Assembly (NCBI GenBank): GCA_021018815.1
Contig: JAITYX010000007.1
Span: 11,222,001 to 11,286,000, forward strand
Length of the DNA: 64,000 nucleotides
Direction: 5' to 3'
From: Talinum fruticosum
Lineage: Eukaryota; Streptophyta; Magnoliopsida; Caryophyllales; Talinaceae
Shown here: positions 26,301 to 38,868 of the stretch, piece by piece
Layout: each line of letters opens with the position of its first letter
Position numbering within the stretch: position 1 is the first letter of the stretch
Notes under the pieces: generated by a model
The model's input: only the letters and a program-made list of their open reading frames with translations
What the model was told of the DNA's origin: nothing
Databases searched by the model: none
Translations under genes and position numbers: made by a program

Positions 26301-27312
26301 TGAATAGGAGTTTGTTCTGGAAATTAGATACACGCATCACAATCATGAATCCCTTCTTTGGTATGTGGGAACTAAAATTGGAAAAAATGTAGCCATTTTA
26401 AATATATACCCGTAGGTGTAAACACATGTTAGATGTCTAATGAAAGTCATTTTCCCCTATTTCCGATCTCACTCTGGAAATCCTATTCCCACCTTCCCAG
26501 TGGAAGCAATAACATGAGAATCAGGGGCATGTTTCCGTTCCTAGTCCTATTTTTCGATCATTAATTGGGCAAAACCCTAGAAAGAGATACAAACTAACAG
26601 CTACTATATACATCGTCCAAACAGCTTAAAATGGAATCCAAACCCACTCCCAACTTAAAATTTCCACACCCCAATGTGCGGCAAAATAATATTTATGTAG
26701 TTCATAAATCTATACTTCCTCTTAACTGTCACATTTTAGTTGATCAGCTATTAAAAATTTCAATGTTCAACAAACAATTCTGGCTCTACTGTTCCCATTT
26801 AACTCAAAATGTAGAAAGCTTCAATTACTATCATACTTCAAATTTCAATTCGACCTATTTTGCCTAATTGCCCAGAAAAACAAAAACCCTAAAACCCATC
26901 GTATCGATCATCATTCGTGAGGAAAACACAAAATCCTAGACCAACCAATCCAAGCAACAAAACCCACCAGGCACCAACATTGCGAGAGAGAGAGAGAGTC
27001 AACAAGAAAAGTAGAACTCAATTAAGCATACCAGTACATGAGACGGAAATTAATGTCAACTACATGAACCGACTGCCCCATCGACTGCAATATATTCAGA
27101 TACTGCTCATCCGTCAAAGAAGAAGAAGACGGCCACGATGACGAAGAAGAAGAAGAAGAAGAAGAAGAAGAATTGCCCAGAGAAGCCAACCCTTTCTTTT
27201 TCTTCTCGGGCTTGGAGATCATCATCCTCGAGATTTCTTCCCTGAGGTGGGCATGGCCGGCCTCGAGCTCCTGAATCTTCCGGAGAAGTTCTTCCGCCGG
27301 TGGAGTTTCCAT
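17377..27312 (-). CDS. PAS-domain Raf-like MAPKKK, copy 1 (RAF-1), two frameshifts
   Basis: Thirteen exons, minus strand: 27312-27032, 24159-23746, 23674-23039, 21856-21816, 20802-20734, 20528-20428, 20278-20200, 20068-19970, 19837-19769, 19656-19607, 19487-19406, 18009-17915, 17485-17377. Domain order is a Ser-rich N-terminus, a PAS domain ([20 protein letters not shown] onward), a linker ([10 protein letters not shown]) and a complete kinase domain with [25 protein letters not shown] and APE. This is the plant group B Raf class resembling Arabidopsis RAF7-RAF12 (B2), Ser/Thr kinases reported upstream of SnRK2 in ABA and osmotic signalling. Exon 2 is 414 bases against 415 in RAF-2, with one A missing near 23822-23826. 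Exon 3 is 636, not 3n+1, with one base missing near 23454-23463. As read, translation stops at 23754, giving a 228-residue PAS-only product. With both bases present it would be 708 residues. The kinase exons show no damage. Confidence 0.9.
18209..19045. mobile_element. hAT-like non-autonomous transposon in RAF-1 intron 11
   Basis: The element runs 18217-19037 (821 bp), flanked by a perfect 8-bp target duplication, ctgccaat (18209-18216 and 19038-19045). The terminal inverted repeats ctatgttaagagaaccg and ctacgttaagagaaccg match at 16 of 17 positions. Subterminal DNA is rich in ggttcgaccgg/accggttc words. The middle (18520-18800) is CT-rich and yields spurious Ser/Pro/Leu open frames. No transposase. 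The 8-bp duplication with short inverted ends points to the hAT superfamily. The element is absent from the matching intron of RAF-2, so insertion followed the tandem duplication. Confidence 0.88.
24160..27031. other. RAF-1 intron 1, long, no gene inside
   Basis: A 2.9-kb intron between the N-terminal and PAS exons. I find no open frame of interest. A stretch of pure A (25517-25534) is the only simple feature. The intron is longer than its RAF-2 counterpart (1.1 kb), and I cannot align the two. Confidence 0.5.
27143..27172 (-). repeat. coding AAG repeat giving a Ser run in RAF-1
   Basis: A run of about ten aag/gaa units on the plus strand is read on the minus strand as tct/tcc-type Ser codons, giving a Ser run of about twelve residues near residue 50. 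The matching RAF-2 segment (about 38575-38595) is shorter and uses gac/gtc units, also coding Ser. Part of the 30-base length difference between the two first exons lies here. Confidence 0.8.
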
Positions 27313-27389
27313 GGAGGAGAGGAGACAGATGGAGAAGAAACGAGACGAAGCAGAAGAGCTGGAGGCAGAAGATGACGACGATGATGTAC

Positions 27390-27466
27390 AAGTAGAAAGA
27401 AACGTTTCTTCTTCTTCTTCTTCTTTTCTCTCTTACTTTCTCTTTCTCCTCGTTGTCTGGTTTTCT
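27390..27466 (-). promoter_or_regulatory. upstream block of RAF-1 shared with RAF-2
   Basis: The block reads gtagaaagaaacgtttcttc, then CT-rich DNA, then tcctcgttgtctggttttc at 27447-27465, lying 80-155 bases upstream of the ATG. It matches the block at 38869-38917 upstream of RAF-2, although the DNA between block and ATG has diverged. RAF-1 has gatgtaca where RAF-2 has a TATA run, so its core promoter may differ. Confidence 0.55.
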
Positions 27467-29167
27467 GGGAATAGCAGTCAATTGGCTGAACTAAGAAGGG
27501 AGACAGACATTGGATTTTTTTATTTTTTTCCATTTTTCGTTTCTTTTTTTCTTTTTTTTTTTTTGGCTTATTGTAATCATTGTTGGCAATCTTTGATTTC
27601 TTGCTGGCTTCATAAATTATCCACGCGATATTTATTTAAAATACTGTGGTTTTTTTTTCCTTTGGGTTGCACTCTTTTTCTTTTTTTTTTTTTTACAATC
27701 GAAGAAAAGATATTATGTTTTACATATTTTAAGTGGCATTTATTGCATAAGTCACATTTATTATTTAAAAAAATTTGCACCGACAATTGTTTATAAAAAG
27801 CATATACATATATTTAAAAAAACACTTTAAAGTATCAAAAAAATTTCATTATGAGATGAGATTTGATTAAACACAAGTTAAAAATGATAAAATTAGAAAG
27901 GTTCATATAGAAAGGGTTTGTGATTTTTTAAAGAAATAAATATATTTTTAAAAAATTTAGATTTGATAAAGTTATGTTATTTAATGATTGCTAATATTCT
28001 GTCAACCATAAAAATAGAAACTTGATTGACACATTTTCAGCGGGATAAGAGAAGTTAATATCGGCATGTACATTTTGAGAGGGTATTGTTACAGTGAGAG
28101 GATGTACGATCTGAAGCTGAATCTCTCAGTAAACCTTCTGAGCTGAGAAAGTAACTTCTTTCTGACTCTCTGATGTATTGAACTTATTTGTAAGCTTTAG
28201 GATCTTCCTGCACATGCTCAGACCAAGGCCTTCTGAGTTGCTCATTTACTGCTTGGGAAAGCTTGAACCGAATCTGGAGGAAAACCTTCACGAGGCACAC
28301 CAACCTTTCAAAGAAAAGTAACATAAATCAATCTTGGCATAGATGTAGTCCGAGTCCCTTATCCTCCCTGGTTGGGGGGGTAGTTGATGCTAACTTAATG
28401 TCATTTTGGGGCAATTTTTTCATCTTAGATTACAGTGGACTAAATAATGTCTTACAAAATTATCCTCCACTTCTTTTTCTAAAGAGTACACATTTCATCC
28501 CCCAAGATGAGGAGGAAAGGGAATTTTTAAATAGTTTTCCCATCTTTCCCTCTATCGGTTAATCACCCAATTCGTATATCTAAACAAGGAGAACATAAAT
28601 CATTTCCCTTCCCCTCCCTCCCTCCCCTCCATTACTTTCCCCCTCTTCCTTTAAAGAAAACCTGTTTTACCTTCCCTTTTATGCTGTAGGAATAGAGTAT
28701 CTGTGTGGGGCTTGGAAGGAGACAAGGACATTTAGATTTCAACCAGCTAAGATTCCAACTTCAACCTAAGTAATACTTGTGTCTTGCAAAGTTACAGTTA
28801 CAGTGCACAAGCAATTTTATGATCTTCATGACATGCCAGTTAGTAATATATTCCTCCATTCTGAATTTATCGAAACAAGTTTGCCGGAAATTGTTCAATG
28901 GCTCGATATTCAGAAGTCTGCTGGACAGCTTTGCAGCCATGTTTGCTGCCAACTCAAAAGTAAATCTTTTAAACAAATTATTCGAATATCACCTTGAACA
29001 TTGTGAGGATCGATCAATGATGAAAATGGGAGGAGAATTGCGAGTCTCTTCTGCTCATTATAAGCCATGCCATGATCATCTGATTGCTAGTGCAAAAATA
29101 TGTTGTTTCTAAAGTTCTTTCAGGTGATACTGACCATGTGGCAAACAAGCTAGGCAAGGCCTGAGAC
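27467..29167. other. spacer between the tandem RAF genes
   Basis: No gene seen. 27500-27720 is T-rich (upstream of RAF-1). 28230-28560 has open frames on one strand without family resemblance. 28980-29167 is the likely RAF-2 3' UTR and shares words with the RAF-1 3' flank. Confidence 0.5.
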
Positions 29168-32100
29168 TCAAAGCTGCTGCTGGGTGCTATCTGTAGAACC
29201 AGCTCCGGCAGCTTGGAATTCCATTTTGTATTGTCTCTGCAGATCCTTCAGCTTCTCTAACAATTCCTGGAATGTTGGGCGCTGTTGAGGATCACTACAT
29301 TGCGTAAAAAAGTGAATATGGTGTTAGCTCCAACTAAACTACTTGTCACTTAGAATACATATGATGAGCCTCAAATAAGATGCACTAAATCAAGCACATG
29401 CCCTTGAATCCTGCTAGGGAGCAAGGAAGGGTTAGATGTACGCAATCCAGTCTGTGCAATTGGATTCTGGAGAAATGTTTCTGTTAAGTCCTAGATTTGA
29501 AAGGTGCTGATATCCTACTATTCCACAACAAAGTAAGTTGGAGACAATTTAATGAAACATTTTTCTCTAGAGCACCACAGTCCCGAGCTAAACAAGTCAG
29601 GGAAGCATGCCTTTTTCACCCACTTGGAAAGTAGACCATGTAGTCAGAATCAAACTGGTTAACAATCTCAACCTAAACCTACCTTGTCACATGACTTTTG
29701 TCATGTTGCATTAGTTTTTCCCAGCTCTAACTATACACCGCTATTTTTAATCGGGTTATAACACCATAGCAGCAAGATCAAGGGGCAAACTGGGTCCATC
29801 TAATTAATAACTTTATTTTTGTTAAATATGTGTCTAGGAGACTAGGCACAAAGAAGCTTAGAGAAACGTCCTTACACCAACCCACTTGATCACTTAAAAA
29901 GAATAATTAGCATCGAGAGAAAGAAGCACCTGCGCCAACAGATTTCAATGATGGAAGCCCACCTTGGATCAACTTCATTTGGTATTTCTAACCTTTCATT
30001 CATGAATCCAACCGTGCCAATCACCTGCATATAATAGCTACTCTTCATTTATTTTCTAATTTTCTCGGGGTGTTTTGGGTGTTGGGCGAAGGTTTTTTTG
30101 GGGGGGAGGATGCAGCTGATCCACATCATGGCTCTGAAAAGATAAAACGTAATCATGAAACTCAGCACAAAGGAGAAACACAGAAGGAATACATATATTT
30201 TCGAAGTGTAAGAAAACCCCAATTGGTTACTCTTGTGCTTTTATCCTTTTATGATAGCAGGAAAATAGAAGTTAAAATAAGAAAGGAAAGGCAAGAATTA
30301 TGTTAGTTCCCAAGATATAGAAACAAACAAGAAATAAGATTTTAGTAGTCTTGTTAATGCTGCTCTCCATTTAACTATTCATTTCTCTTGTCAATTCTGA
30401 AGTTCTCAGTTTATTCACCACTACAAGCACAAATGGAAAAAAGATTTCAACAATCATCTACTTCCTTTTAACATATAAGGACAAGTGTCAAGCTGAAAGA
30501 AAAACGAGAACAAACACCCGAAATGATTCCGGGAGAAATGAGGACATTGATTGATAGCTGGGTAAGGAAGGTCAGACTTACGCAGTATTGGACCCATGAG
30601 CAAATAGATCGTTTTATTAGACCCCATGAAGTACAAACCATAAACCTGCTAATGAAAGTAAATGGTAGCTAAATGAGATGTATGATGTTCCATTTAAGCC
30701 ACCATATCCACAGCAGGAAAGAAGTAGCGGCCACACCCATGCCAGAGTATTGAGTTCAACATTGATACTGTCCTCAGACTCTCCATCATTTTCTAAAATT
30801 TTGTGCATCGTTAGCCAAAAATGAAGGTTGAGTGTCAACTGCCCATGCCATGTAGGAATGTACAAATCAAAGTAACATAAGACAGGAGTGGCTCTTCACA
30901 TCCAGCTCATATTGAAAATTGTAAGCCATGAGCCAACAGCTATGGCTTCGTGCAATGATATGAAACCAACTACCAGATACAATGCAAAGCATCGTCTACT
31001 ACATCACTCAAAGAGTGGTACCTGCATTGCGTTGCGATCCTCCCAAGGCATCTTTTGAGTGGCAATCTCCCATAGTATCACTCCAAAGCTGTACACATCC
31101 GACCTAAATAATCCCAAAGATCATAATAAAAATTAGTGAATCCCTGATTCAGAAGAAATCAAATAAACATGAAAACCACATTTGAAACAAGTGCTCGGAT
31201 TAAACACCAAGCTAGATGACCACCACGTACTTTTCATCTGAGGGCCCATTACGAAGGACCTCTGGAGCCATCCATTGAGGCTACAAAACCAGAATAAGCA
31301 AAACCATTGAAGAATTCAGACATGACAAAGGAAAATATGGCCGATAAACCAAGCATATTTGCTACAAGTATGGTACAGACTATTATCAACTTACTGTTCC
31401 TTTTCCAGTCTTTGAAGCAAGGTAAGTCTCATGTTTTACACGTGAAAGACCAAAATCAGCGACCTGCAAGGGAAAAAAATTTCAATATTTCCTTGTCTAA
31501 ATGAAGACATGTTGTAAGCAATGCTCTCAGAATGAGCAAGCCAACATTTAGATGTTACAGACAAAATGTATCTTGCTGACAGGTAATATACCTTCACTGT
31601 CCAATTTTTATCAACCAGGAGATTAGAAGACTTCAAATCACGATGGATAATAGGAGGATTACATTTATGAAGATAGTTCATTCCTTGTGCCTGCAGTGAG
31701 GTTGCAAAATGTGATATAATGTTAGCAGCATTCACCATGGACAAAATTTGGATAAAACTTGAATTATGTTCTTATTGTGACACCATAATACCCACTACAT
31801 CTACAGCAATGTGAATACGCTGTCTCCAATCTAGTTTTGATGTACTCCTTTGTAATAAACGAAACAAGCTTCCTCTACATTACATTGAAAAGGGACACAT
31901 CATTAGCCTGTTGATGAAAGGATAAGGCCCCACTTAATAAAAGCAACATCATCACACAACAACCACTGCCTCGTCCCGGGAAAAAAGATGGGCAAAAGAT
32001 CTTTTTCAGAAGTATCACAACAAAATCTAAAAAATAGGGAAATCTTGTTTAGAATCTACATTTAAAGTGAAGTTAAGAATGAACCGTGGGAGAAACTCTG

Positions 32101-35100
32101 TTACTATGCAGAGAAGCTGAGGTGAGCTTACTGCACCCATAAATAGCAGGATATTTGGGTGCCGAAGTCGCTTCATGAGGGATACCTTTATGAAACATCA
32201 GAAAGATTGTTAATCAATATATCCAGGACAGCATCATCTTTTTTGATAAGCAATAAAGTTACTAACAGAAGGAATGAACGCAAAACACGCAAAATAACAA
32301 GATTTAGACTTGTACCCAGAATAAATAACAGGATTTAAAGAGAACTCTGAGTAGATTGCATAAACATGCAATACAAACTCATCAGCCCAACTTCATTCAA
32401 AAGGAAAGTTAACTTCTGAGAGAATAATGATTACCTCTTGTCGAAAAGAACGTATGGCGTCATCAGAATATTCTTGCTTAGAGAAAACTTTGATAGCAAC
32501 GTCCTGCAGTAGCAAGCAAAATATCATGCATGAAAAATGTAAAATTGGATGACCATGTAGTATATTTCTTCAGTGTATACAGACAACAAAAAATGTAGAG
32601 AATTGAGGATAATACATAAACCTATATTCCATCCTGGAACATGTTCACCTTGTCGTCCATGGAATATGATGGACCTTATTCATCCAATCAAAATTTATCG
32701 TTGTCATATGTAGCTATTAAAAAAATCCACTACCTACCTTCACCTCAAAAAAAGCCCCCTTCCTCTGATGGGGGGAAAAGAAAAATAAAGTTACCTGATA
32801 GGCCAACTCTATGCGCTTCAACTGCCAACAGATTGGCCTCTTTATGTCCAAAATTAGTTTATTGGCAGGGGAGAGTTCCCTCCAGTTAAGACTTTGTTCA
32901 TTACACGGTTTCTACGGTCAGCAAGGATTGCCAACAATACAACAAGCGTAGAAGTATAATACAAATTGGACAATTGAATCATATTTCTTTTCGAATGTAC
33001 AATTATCCTAGTCCCTTTCTCGTACTAACTGACCACCCCCTTGTTACCTAACTCTAAATGAAATCAACATACCAAAAGGTGTCAGAAAGGTGAGCAAAAA
33101 AACAACGTACCGATCCATGCCAAAAACCATGGTAAACAACTCCACAGGAACCTGCATGTCATTGGAAAAGGGTGTAAATAGATGCATATCAACAAACCAT
33201 TTCAACGATATTATAGGATCACAGAGAAACTCCTGCAACGATATGCTTTTCATTTATCACTCTCATTATTCAACACATAGAATAGCATCGGAAAGCAGGA
33301 GCCCTTCATTTTACAAGTCTTTCATAAGAGAAAAAGAAGGTAGTGGAAGTATTGAATAAAAACAACATAACCATTGCTGAATAAACAAACTGCTTCTTGT
33401 TCATTTAGTCATATAACTATCATCTAAAAATATAAGTGATTCGGGTATTTCCCGGACAGTTCCAACTCAACCGACACGTCACCGGCCGACTGGGCCTAAT
33501 CAGTTGGATAAGGAAGGAATCGGCCCAAGATAACCCTTAACGGGCCAGGTAAAGGCCCAAAGCCCACTAGGGCTAGGGTTTCCCTAAACCATGGTAAAGT
33601 ACCGTTTTACCCCTTTAAAATCTTCTATAAATACTCATCTTTTCTCACATCCCAAGACATGTTATGTTGACTTGACAAGACATCTCATTGGGAGGAGAAT
33701 CACTTAAGTTCCAAGCTCTCAAGCTCCCGAGCTCTCAACACTCATCCCCATTCATCAACGTTCATCCTCACTCATCCCGAGAACTTCCATATTTGGAAAT
33801 CTTCTCGTCTCCCAAGGAATCCCCCACGCACATTGAGGAAGATCTCCTCGATCCTTTCAATCAAATCGGATACTAACTTGAGCGTCGGAGGGCGTTCCCG
33901 GGATCCACCACCCGGGCTTCGCCTTTTGCGGGTTCAAGCGGTCGTCGCTCGGACTCGGATCGATCATGCCACGTCCTCGGAACCGGAGCGATAAATCCTT
34001 CCTCTCTCCGAATCATCAATCCACATCATCAACTCAGATTTCTCGGGAACAGTTTGGCGCCGTTTGTGGGGAGGAAGGTAGCATATGGTCGCCGGTGGCA
34101 CTCGATCCCGATCCAAGATGACACGCGACACGACTAACCCACCAGTCCCTCACCCTCATCGTTCAATGCCTACGGGGGCCAATCCCGCGACGCTCCTCAA
34201 CCCGAGGATGCGGAATCGTCACGACGGTCTACCGGCAACCGCCACACCCAGCCGGAGGGGTACGTCACCCTAGGGGCTCTCCGGAACCTAATAGAGACCC
34301 TTAAAACGACTGTTGCACAACAAGTGCAAGAACAAGTACGAGCCACCATGGAACAGACACATGTCAATCATGCCCTTCCACTATGCCCCAACTCCTGGTT
34401 ATGGTGCAACCCCACAGGGAGGTCAGCTGTTGGCCACTTCTCGGGCGGGATACCTTCCCATGTGGCTCCAGCCATGACCCACCGAGGCCCCGACGACACT
34501 TGTTCTCGAACAACCAAACGCCCGCCCACGAGGCACTATGAGGAGGGAGACGCTAGGGGATCATCGAAGCCAAGAGAGCTCTTCATAGAGCCAATGAAAA
34601 TGTCGCAACATCCCATACGGCTTCAACCCCTACGCCACCCACAGCGAGCGTACCGCCTGGTTTGAAGGCAATGCTCCGAGCACCGAGAGCGAGGGCCAAA
34701 CCCGGGGAGTAGAAGGATGGCCAGCCCAGGAGATCGGCTACTCATGGTCGTGAGTCCCAACGAGCCTACAACGCTCTCAAACACGACCAAGGACGATCTG
34801 TCGTTCGAGAGCGCTCGCGCTCGAAGGAGAGGCACCCGGGCGATCGGCTATGAGGGGTCCCGAGAAGTCGAGAGGACCAGGCACACTCCACCTCGATCTA
34901 AGAGAAGGAAGAGTCCTTCCTCGGTGGAGGTTCCGCGCCACCATCCCCGCACCGTCCCCATCTCCGGCTCGACTCGAGGCCGATCCAACATACTTTTAAT
35001 ACTCCTTTCTCAAAGAAGATCATGAATGCACCTAGGATAAAGAAGATAAAGGTCCCAAGTGTTGAACCGTACGACGGCACTCACGATCCCGAGGACCACC

Positions 35101-38100
35101 TGGCATACTACAAGTCTCACATGTATGTGCGGGACGGAGACGATGCAACCTACTGTCGATTCTTCCCCGCCACACTAAAGGGGGTCGCGCAGAAATGGTT
35201 CAACGGCCTCCCTCAAGGAAGCATCTCTTCCTTCGAAGAACTCGTGAGAAGTTTGTGGTGCAATTCATCGCCGATTGCAAACAAAAGAAGACTAGCATCC
35301 ACCTCTCCAAGATCAAGCGAGGAAGAAATGAAACTCTTAAGGACTACGTACGACGGTTCCACGGGAAAGCCGTCCTCATCCCCGACCTGAATCACTGCTA
35401 TTTCATTCATTGAATTAGGAGTTTAGGATACCCTAAATCAAGACAAACAAGACATGCGGGTCTTGCTTCCTAAGCACTTTATCCGAGAGGAATTTTGTTA
35501 TAAGCATCATGAAGCCGAAGAGAACTTATGGGTTCCAAAACCAAATAATGTTTGCTGTCAAAAAAACTCAAAATGTATTGCAAAATTAAGGTAAGAATCG
35601 ATGTTGAAGTTAGAGAGGGTCCAAAAGTAATCACTCATACATTTCCTTTCCTAGCACCAAACACCGGTTTGCTTGAGCATTTTGTCTCAAAAGCAATAAA
35701 CACACATGAAGAATGGCATTGAAAAACATTGATGAAGTTGATGCATGTCGAGTCATGCATAACCTAGGTCCAAGAACCGTACCTACAAAAAACTAGAAGA
35801 ATAACTAGGTCCAAGAATTGAGCTACTTGTAAAGCGGACAATTTGTTGGTGCTAATTCTACTTAACACTTAAGGGATGCGTTGGCTGATAGAGAAAACCA
35901 CTTCAACCACAAGGTGATATGAGAATCCCAGATTCAAATGGTACCTATTGACAGTTGCACACAACTACACCGCAGAAGCCATGACAATGGATCAAGCCAG
36001 TAAACAAAGGGATCAACCAAAAACACAAACATAAGGGACATGTCGGAGGTCAAGTACTAACAATCCAATATTGTACAGTAATGAAGTACATGGATAGTGA
36101 GATCTCTGGAAGTCAAATCTGCACTCCAGCAAGTGTAATTTATCCATGAAATTTATTTTCGAAGAGAAGGAAGAGCACAATTGTCAAAAGTAGGTGAACT
36201 TAAACACCCAGGATAAGCTCGCACATGAAAATTAAAAAAGGGAGCTCACCTTGACCAATTTGCTCCCCAATTGTTAAGTCTTCCCAAATGATTTCGTAGT
36301 CTAAGGAGTCAGTATCCATGTCCAACTTATTCATGACACTGCTGCTGGCACTTCCAGAGCTACTTGAACTGCTTGAGGTGTTGACATAGAAGGAAGACCA
36401 CGAGCCAGAGGCATCATTTGCAGCAGATTGACTATAATTGACTGCCTCAGTTTCTGATTTTACAGCAGAATTAGGACGATCAGCACCCTTCTCTCCTTGC
36501 AACCATGTTGAAACAAATATACCACTCCTAGCATCTGAGGTTTCTCGCTCTTTTCCTTTCCATGACCACTGTTTTGCTTTCTTCCCCAGCCAAGCCTCAA
36601 CTTTCGAAGTTAGCATCTTGATACCAGTTTTTCCTTCAGTCACATCGCTAGACTCTCTCTGGGTTTGTGCAGAGTTCTTGCCCACAAGCAGAGAGAATAC
36701 ACCAAATGAAGCACCAACCAGATCTCCTCTAGATGTACTACATCCACTGGAATATCTGTTGTCTTTATGATCTAACAGTACAGCATCAGGAAAACCATGA
36801 TCAGAATGGTGATTATCTCCTCTGCCATCCCCTTGAAATACATTATTGTTTCCTGTCTTTAATTTAGAACGAACTTTGCTAACCTTTGAAGCCTATTCAA
36901 TTAACAGAAAGAGTCAGTGCTGATTCAGCACAGTTTATCACACAGTACACTACTAAGGAAACTAACCAGGTTTGTCAGTTTTGAAGCAATTGCAGTTTGT
37001 AAAGGCTGCTCGGTATCAAGGCCAAGCTTAGTTGTGAAGCTGTTCCTTGGTTGATCAAAACTTCTACTTGGTTCAGGTACTTCTGCATCTGAACTAGAAC
37101 CCTTCACTTCTTCAAAATGTCGAGAATCGCATGTCACAACAATAAGCCCAACAAGAGTACCATCATCATCACAAAGCCGAGTGGTGGTTGCAATAACTAG
37201 AAACCTCTCTCCCATCTTATTCCTGACAGGAAACTGTCCTGACCAAGTCTCTCCCGTTTTTGTACGGTTAAGGATATCAGATCCTAGAGCAGAGTCCTCA
37301 GCATCAACTGCTAATTCAAATATGTTCCTGCCAAGAGCTTCTTCTGCAGAATAACCATAAAGGTTTTCAGCACTTCGATTCCTGCAGGATTAATATATCA
37401 ATTTGCATTCAAAGGAACTCGGCCAGAAAAAATTTTCAATTACTGTAACAACTAATCCGTGCTAAGTTATTAATTATTATCAAATAAACAAACATATATT
37501 TTTTTTTATGCAAAGGAGCCAAATAGGGTAATACAATACAATAAGAAGGGGATCGAACTTAAAACTATACACAGAACCACCAGGCCATGACCTAATGTAC
37601 ATATAATATTTTTTTGAGCAAGCAAAAATATAATATTTTAATAACATAAATATGATTAACTATTAATTAAATAAATTTTAATTTAATTACTTCTCATATT
37701 TAATAATTATAATATTATTTTAATAATTAATAATTATCATCAATATAAGCTATAATAATAATTTACGAATATTTATTAAAAATAATTATAATGCTTTAGT
37801 AAAAAGTTGTATTTCATAAATAATTAAAAACTAATACAAATAAATAAGAAAACATTTAATAGCGATAATCATGAACTATTTTTGGAGTTCAGTGTGAGGC
37901 CTGGGTGAGAAATTTTTTTATATTGTTACATATTACAAAAACAATCGACTCATTCAAACCCGCGACCCACCTCACCCTGTCTTGTTAATGGTATAGTCCA
38001 GTTTAGCAAATTTGAACTCCTAAACTCAAGTGTTAGTTATTCATATGCTATTTTTTTTATACTAGAGTGACTTTTTAATTTTTTAATTTACTGGTCATTA

Positions 38101-38735
38101 GTACTATTAACTATTCGATGAGAAGACCCATCTTTAGTATTCTATTATTATGTTCTGTGTAATAGAGTGATTTCTTAATTTTTAAATTCGCCGGTGATTA
38201 GTAACAAATTCTTTGGAGACGCGATATCGCATAACACGTATAAGAAAGCAACACTTATGTCATAGAACAGGGTTTATGGGCCAATGACATGATTTAAATA
38301 TACTAATCATTTTTTAAAAATAAACAATATGATATAATTTAAGGGATGAATATACTAATCTTTTTTGAAATTAAACTATAAACATCGGATAAATTTTAAA
38401 AAATTAAAACAACGCATCATATATCATAATTTATGTTTGTAGAAGAGGGAATAGAAAAGGATTGCTGAATTAAGCATGATATACCAGTAAATAGTTCGGA
38501 AATTAACGTCAACAATATGAATCGACTGCCCCATCGACTGCAGTATATTCATATGCTGCTCATCCGTCAAAGTCGTCGACGACGACGACGAAGAATGCCC
38601 CAAAAACGCCACCTCTTTCTTCTTCTTCTGGGTTTTGGCCCACATTAGCCTTGACATTGCTTCCCTAAGTTCAGCATCCCCGGCTTCGAGCTCTCGAATC
38701 TTCCGGATAAGCTCCTCCGCTGCTGGGGTTTCCAT
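29168..38735 (-). CDS. PAS-domain Raf-like MAPKKK, copy 2 (RAF-2), intact
   Basis: Thirteen exons, minus strand: 38735-38485, 37381-36967, 36892-36250, 33151-33111, 32503-32435, 32185-32085, 31874-31796, 31690-31592, 31463-31395, 31280-31231, 31103-31022, 30024-29930, 29294-29168. Lengths sum to 2121, giving 706 residues with no break. A PAS domain (residues about 60-180) precedes a long linker and a Ser/Thr kinase domain: [81 protein letters not shown]. Every intron position matches RAF-1, so the pair is a tandem duplicate in the same orientation, 1.9 kb apart. The C-terminus ([13 protein letters not shown]) differs from that of RAF-1. Intron 3 (33152-36249) has swollen through a gypsy-type insertion. 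Likely role as for RAF-1: B2-type Raf kinase, possibly acting on SnRK2. This is the copy to treat as functional. Confidence 0.95.
33437..35395 (+). mobile_element. truncated Ty3/gypsy LTR retrotransposon in RAF-2 intron 3
   Basis: The likely 5' LTR is 33437-34051 (TG...CA, 615 bp, with a TATA-like ctataaatact near 33624). It is followed by a primer-binding-site-like ggcgccgtttgtgggg (from 34056) and broken gag. The clear gag part begins at 35022 with [20 protein letters not shown] and [20 protein letters not shown]. After 35250 the frame shifts to [20 protein letters not shown] and [17 protein letters not shown]. This is the Retrotrans_gag fold of the Tat-like gypsy lineage. No protease, polymerase or 3' LTR follows; the right edge near 35395 is a truncation. 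It lies antisense to the gene, is GC-richer than its surroundings, and is absent from RAF-1. Confidence 0.85.
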
Positions 38736-38856
38736 GGCGGAAGCGAAAGCGAAATGCAGAGGAAACGTTTCAAATAAATGCGAAGAACGAGCGGGAGGAA
38801 TTGGAGGTAGAACAGAAGAAGACAGCAGTGGAGAATTGGAGATCGATGATGATGGT

Positions 38857-38864
38857 TATATATA
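38857..38864 (-). promoter_or_regulatory. TATA run upstream of RAF-2
   Basis: TATATATA lies about 122 bases upstream of the ATG at 38735 and just downstream (in gene orientation) of the block shared with RAF-1. The matching RAF-1 site has no TATA run. Confidence 0.45.
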
Positions 38865-38868
38865 CGTA

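Noticed and set aside
26631..26867. 78-residue open frame inside RAF-1 intron 1
   Set aside because: Opposite strand to the gene, no family, average intron composition; chance open frame.
27107..27796. Several overlapping open frames around RAF-1 exon 1 on both strands
   Set aside because: Shadows of the Ser-repeat exon and the CT-rich leader; only the frame starting at 27312 matches RAF-2.
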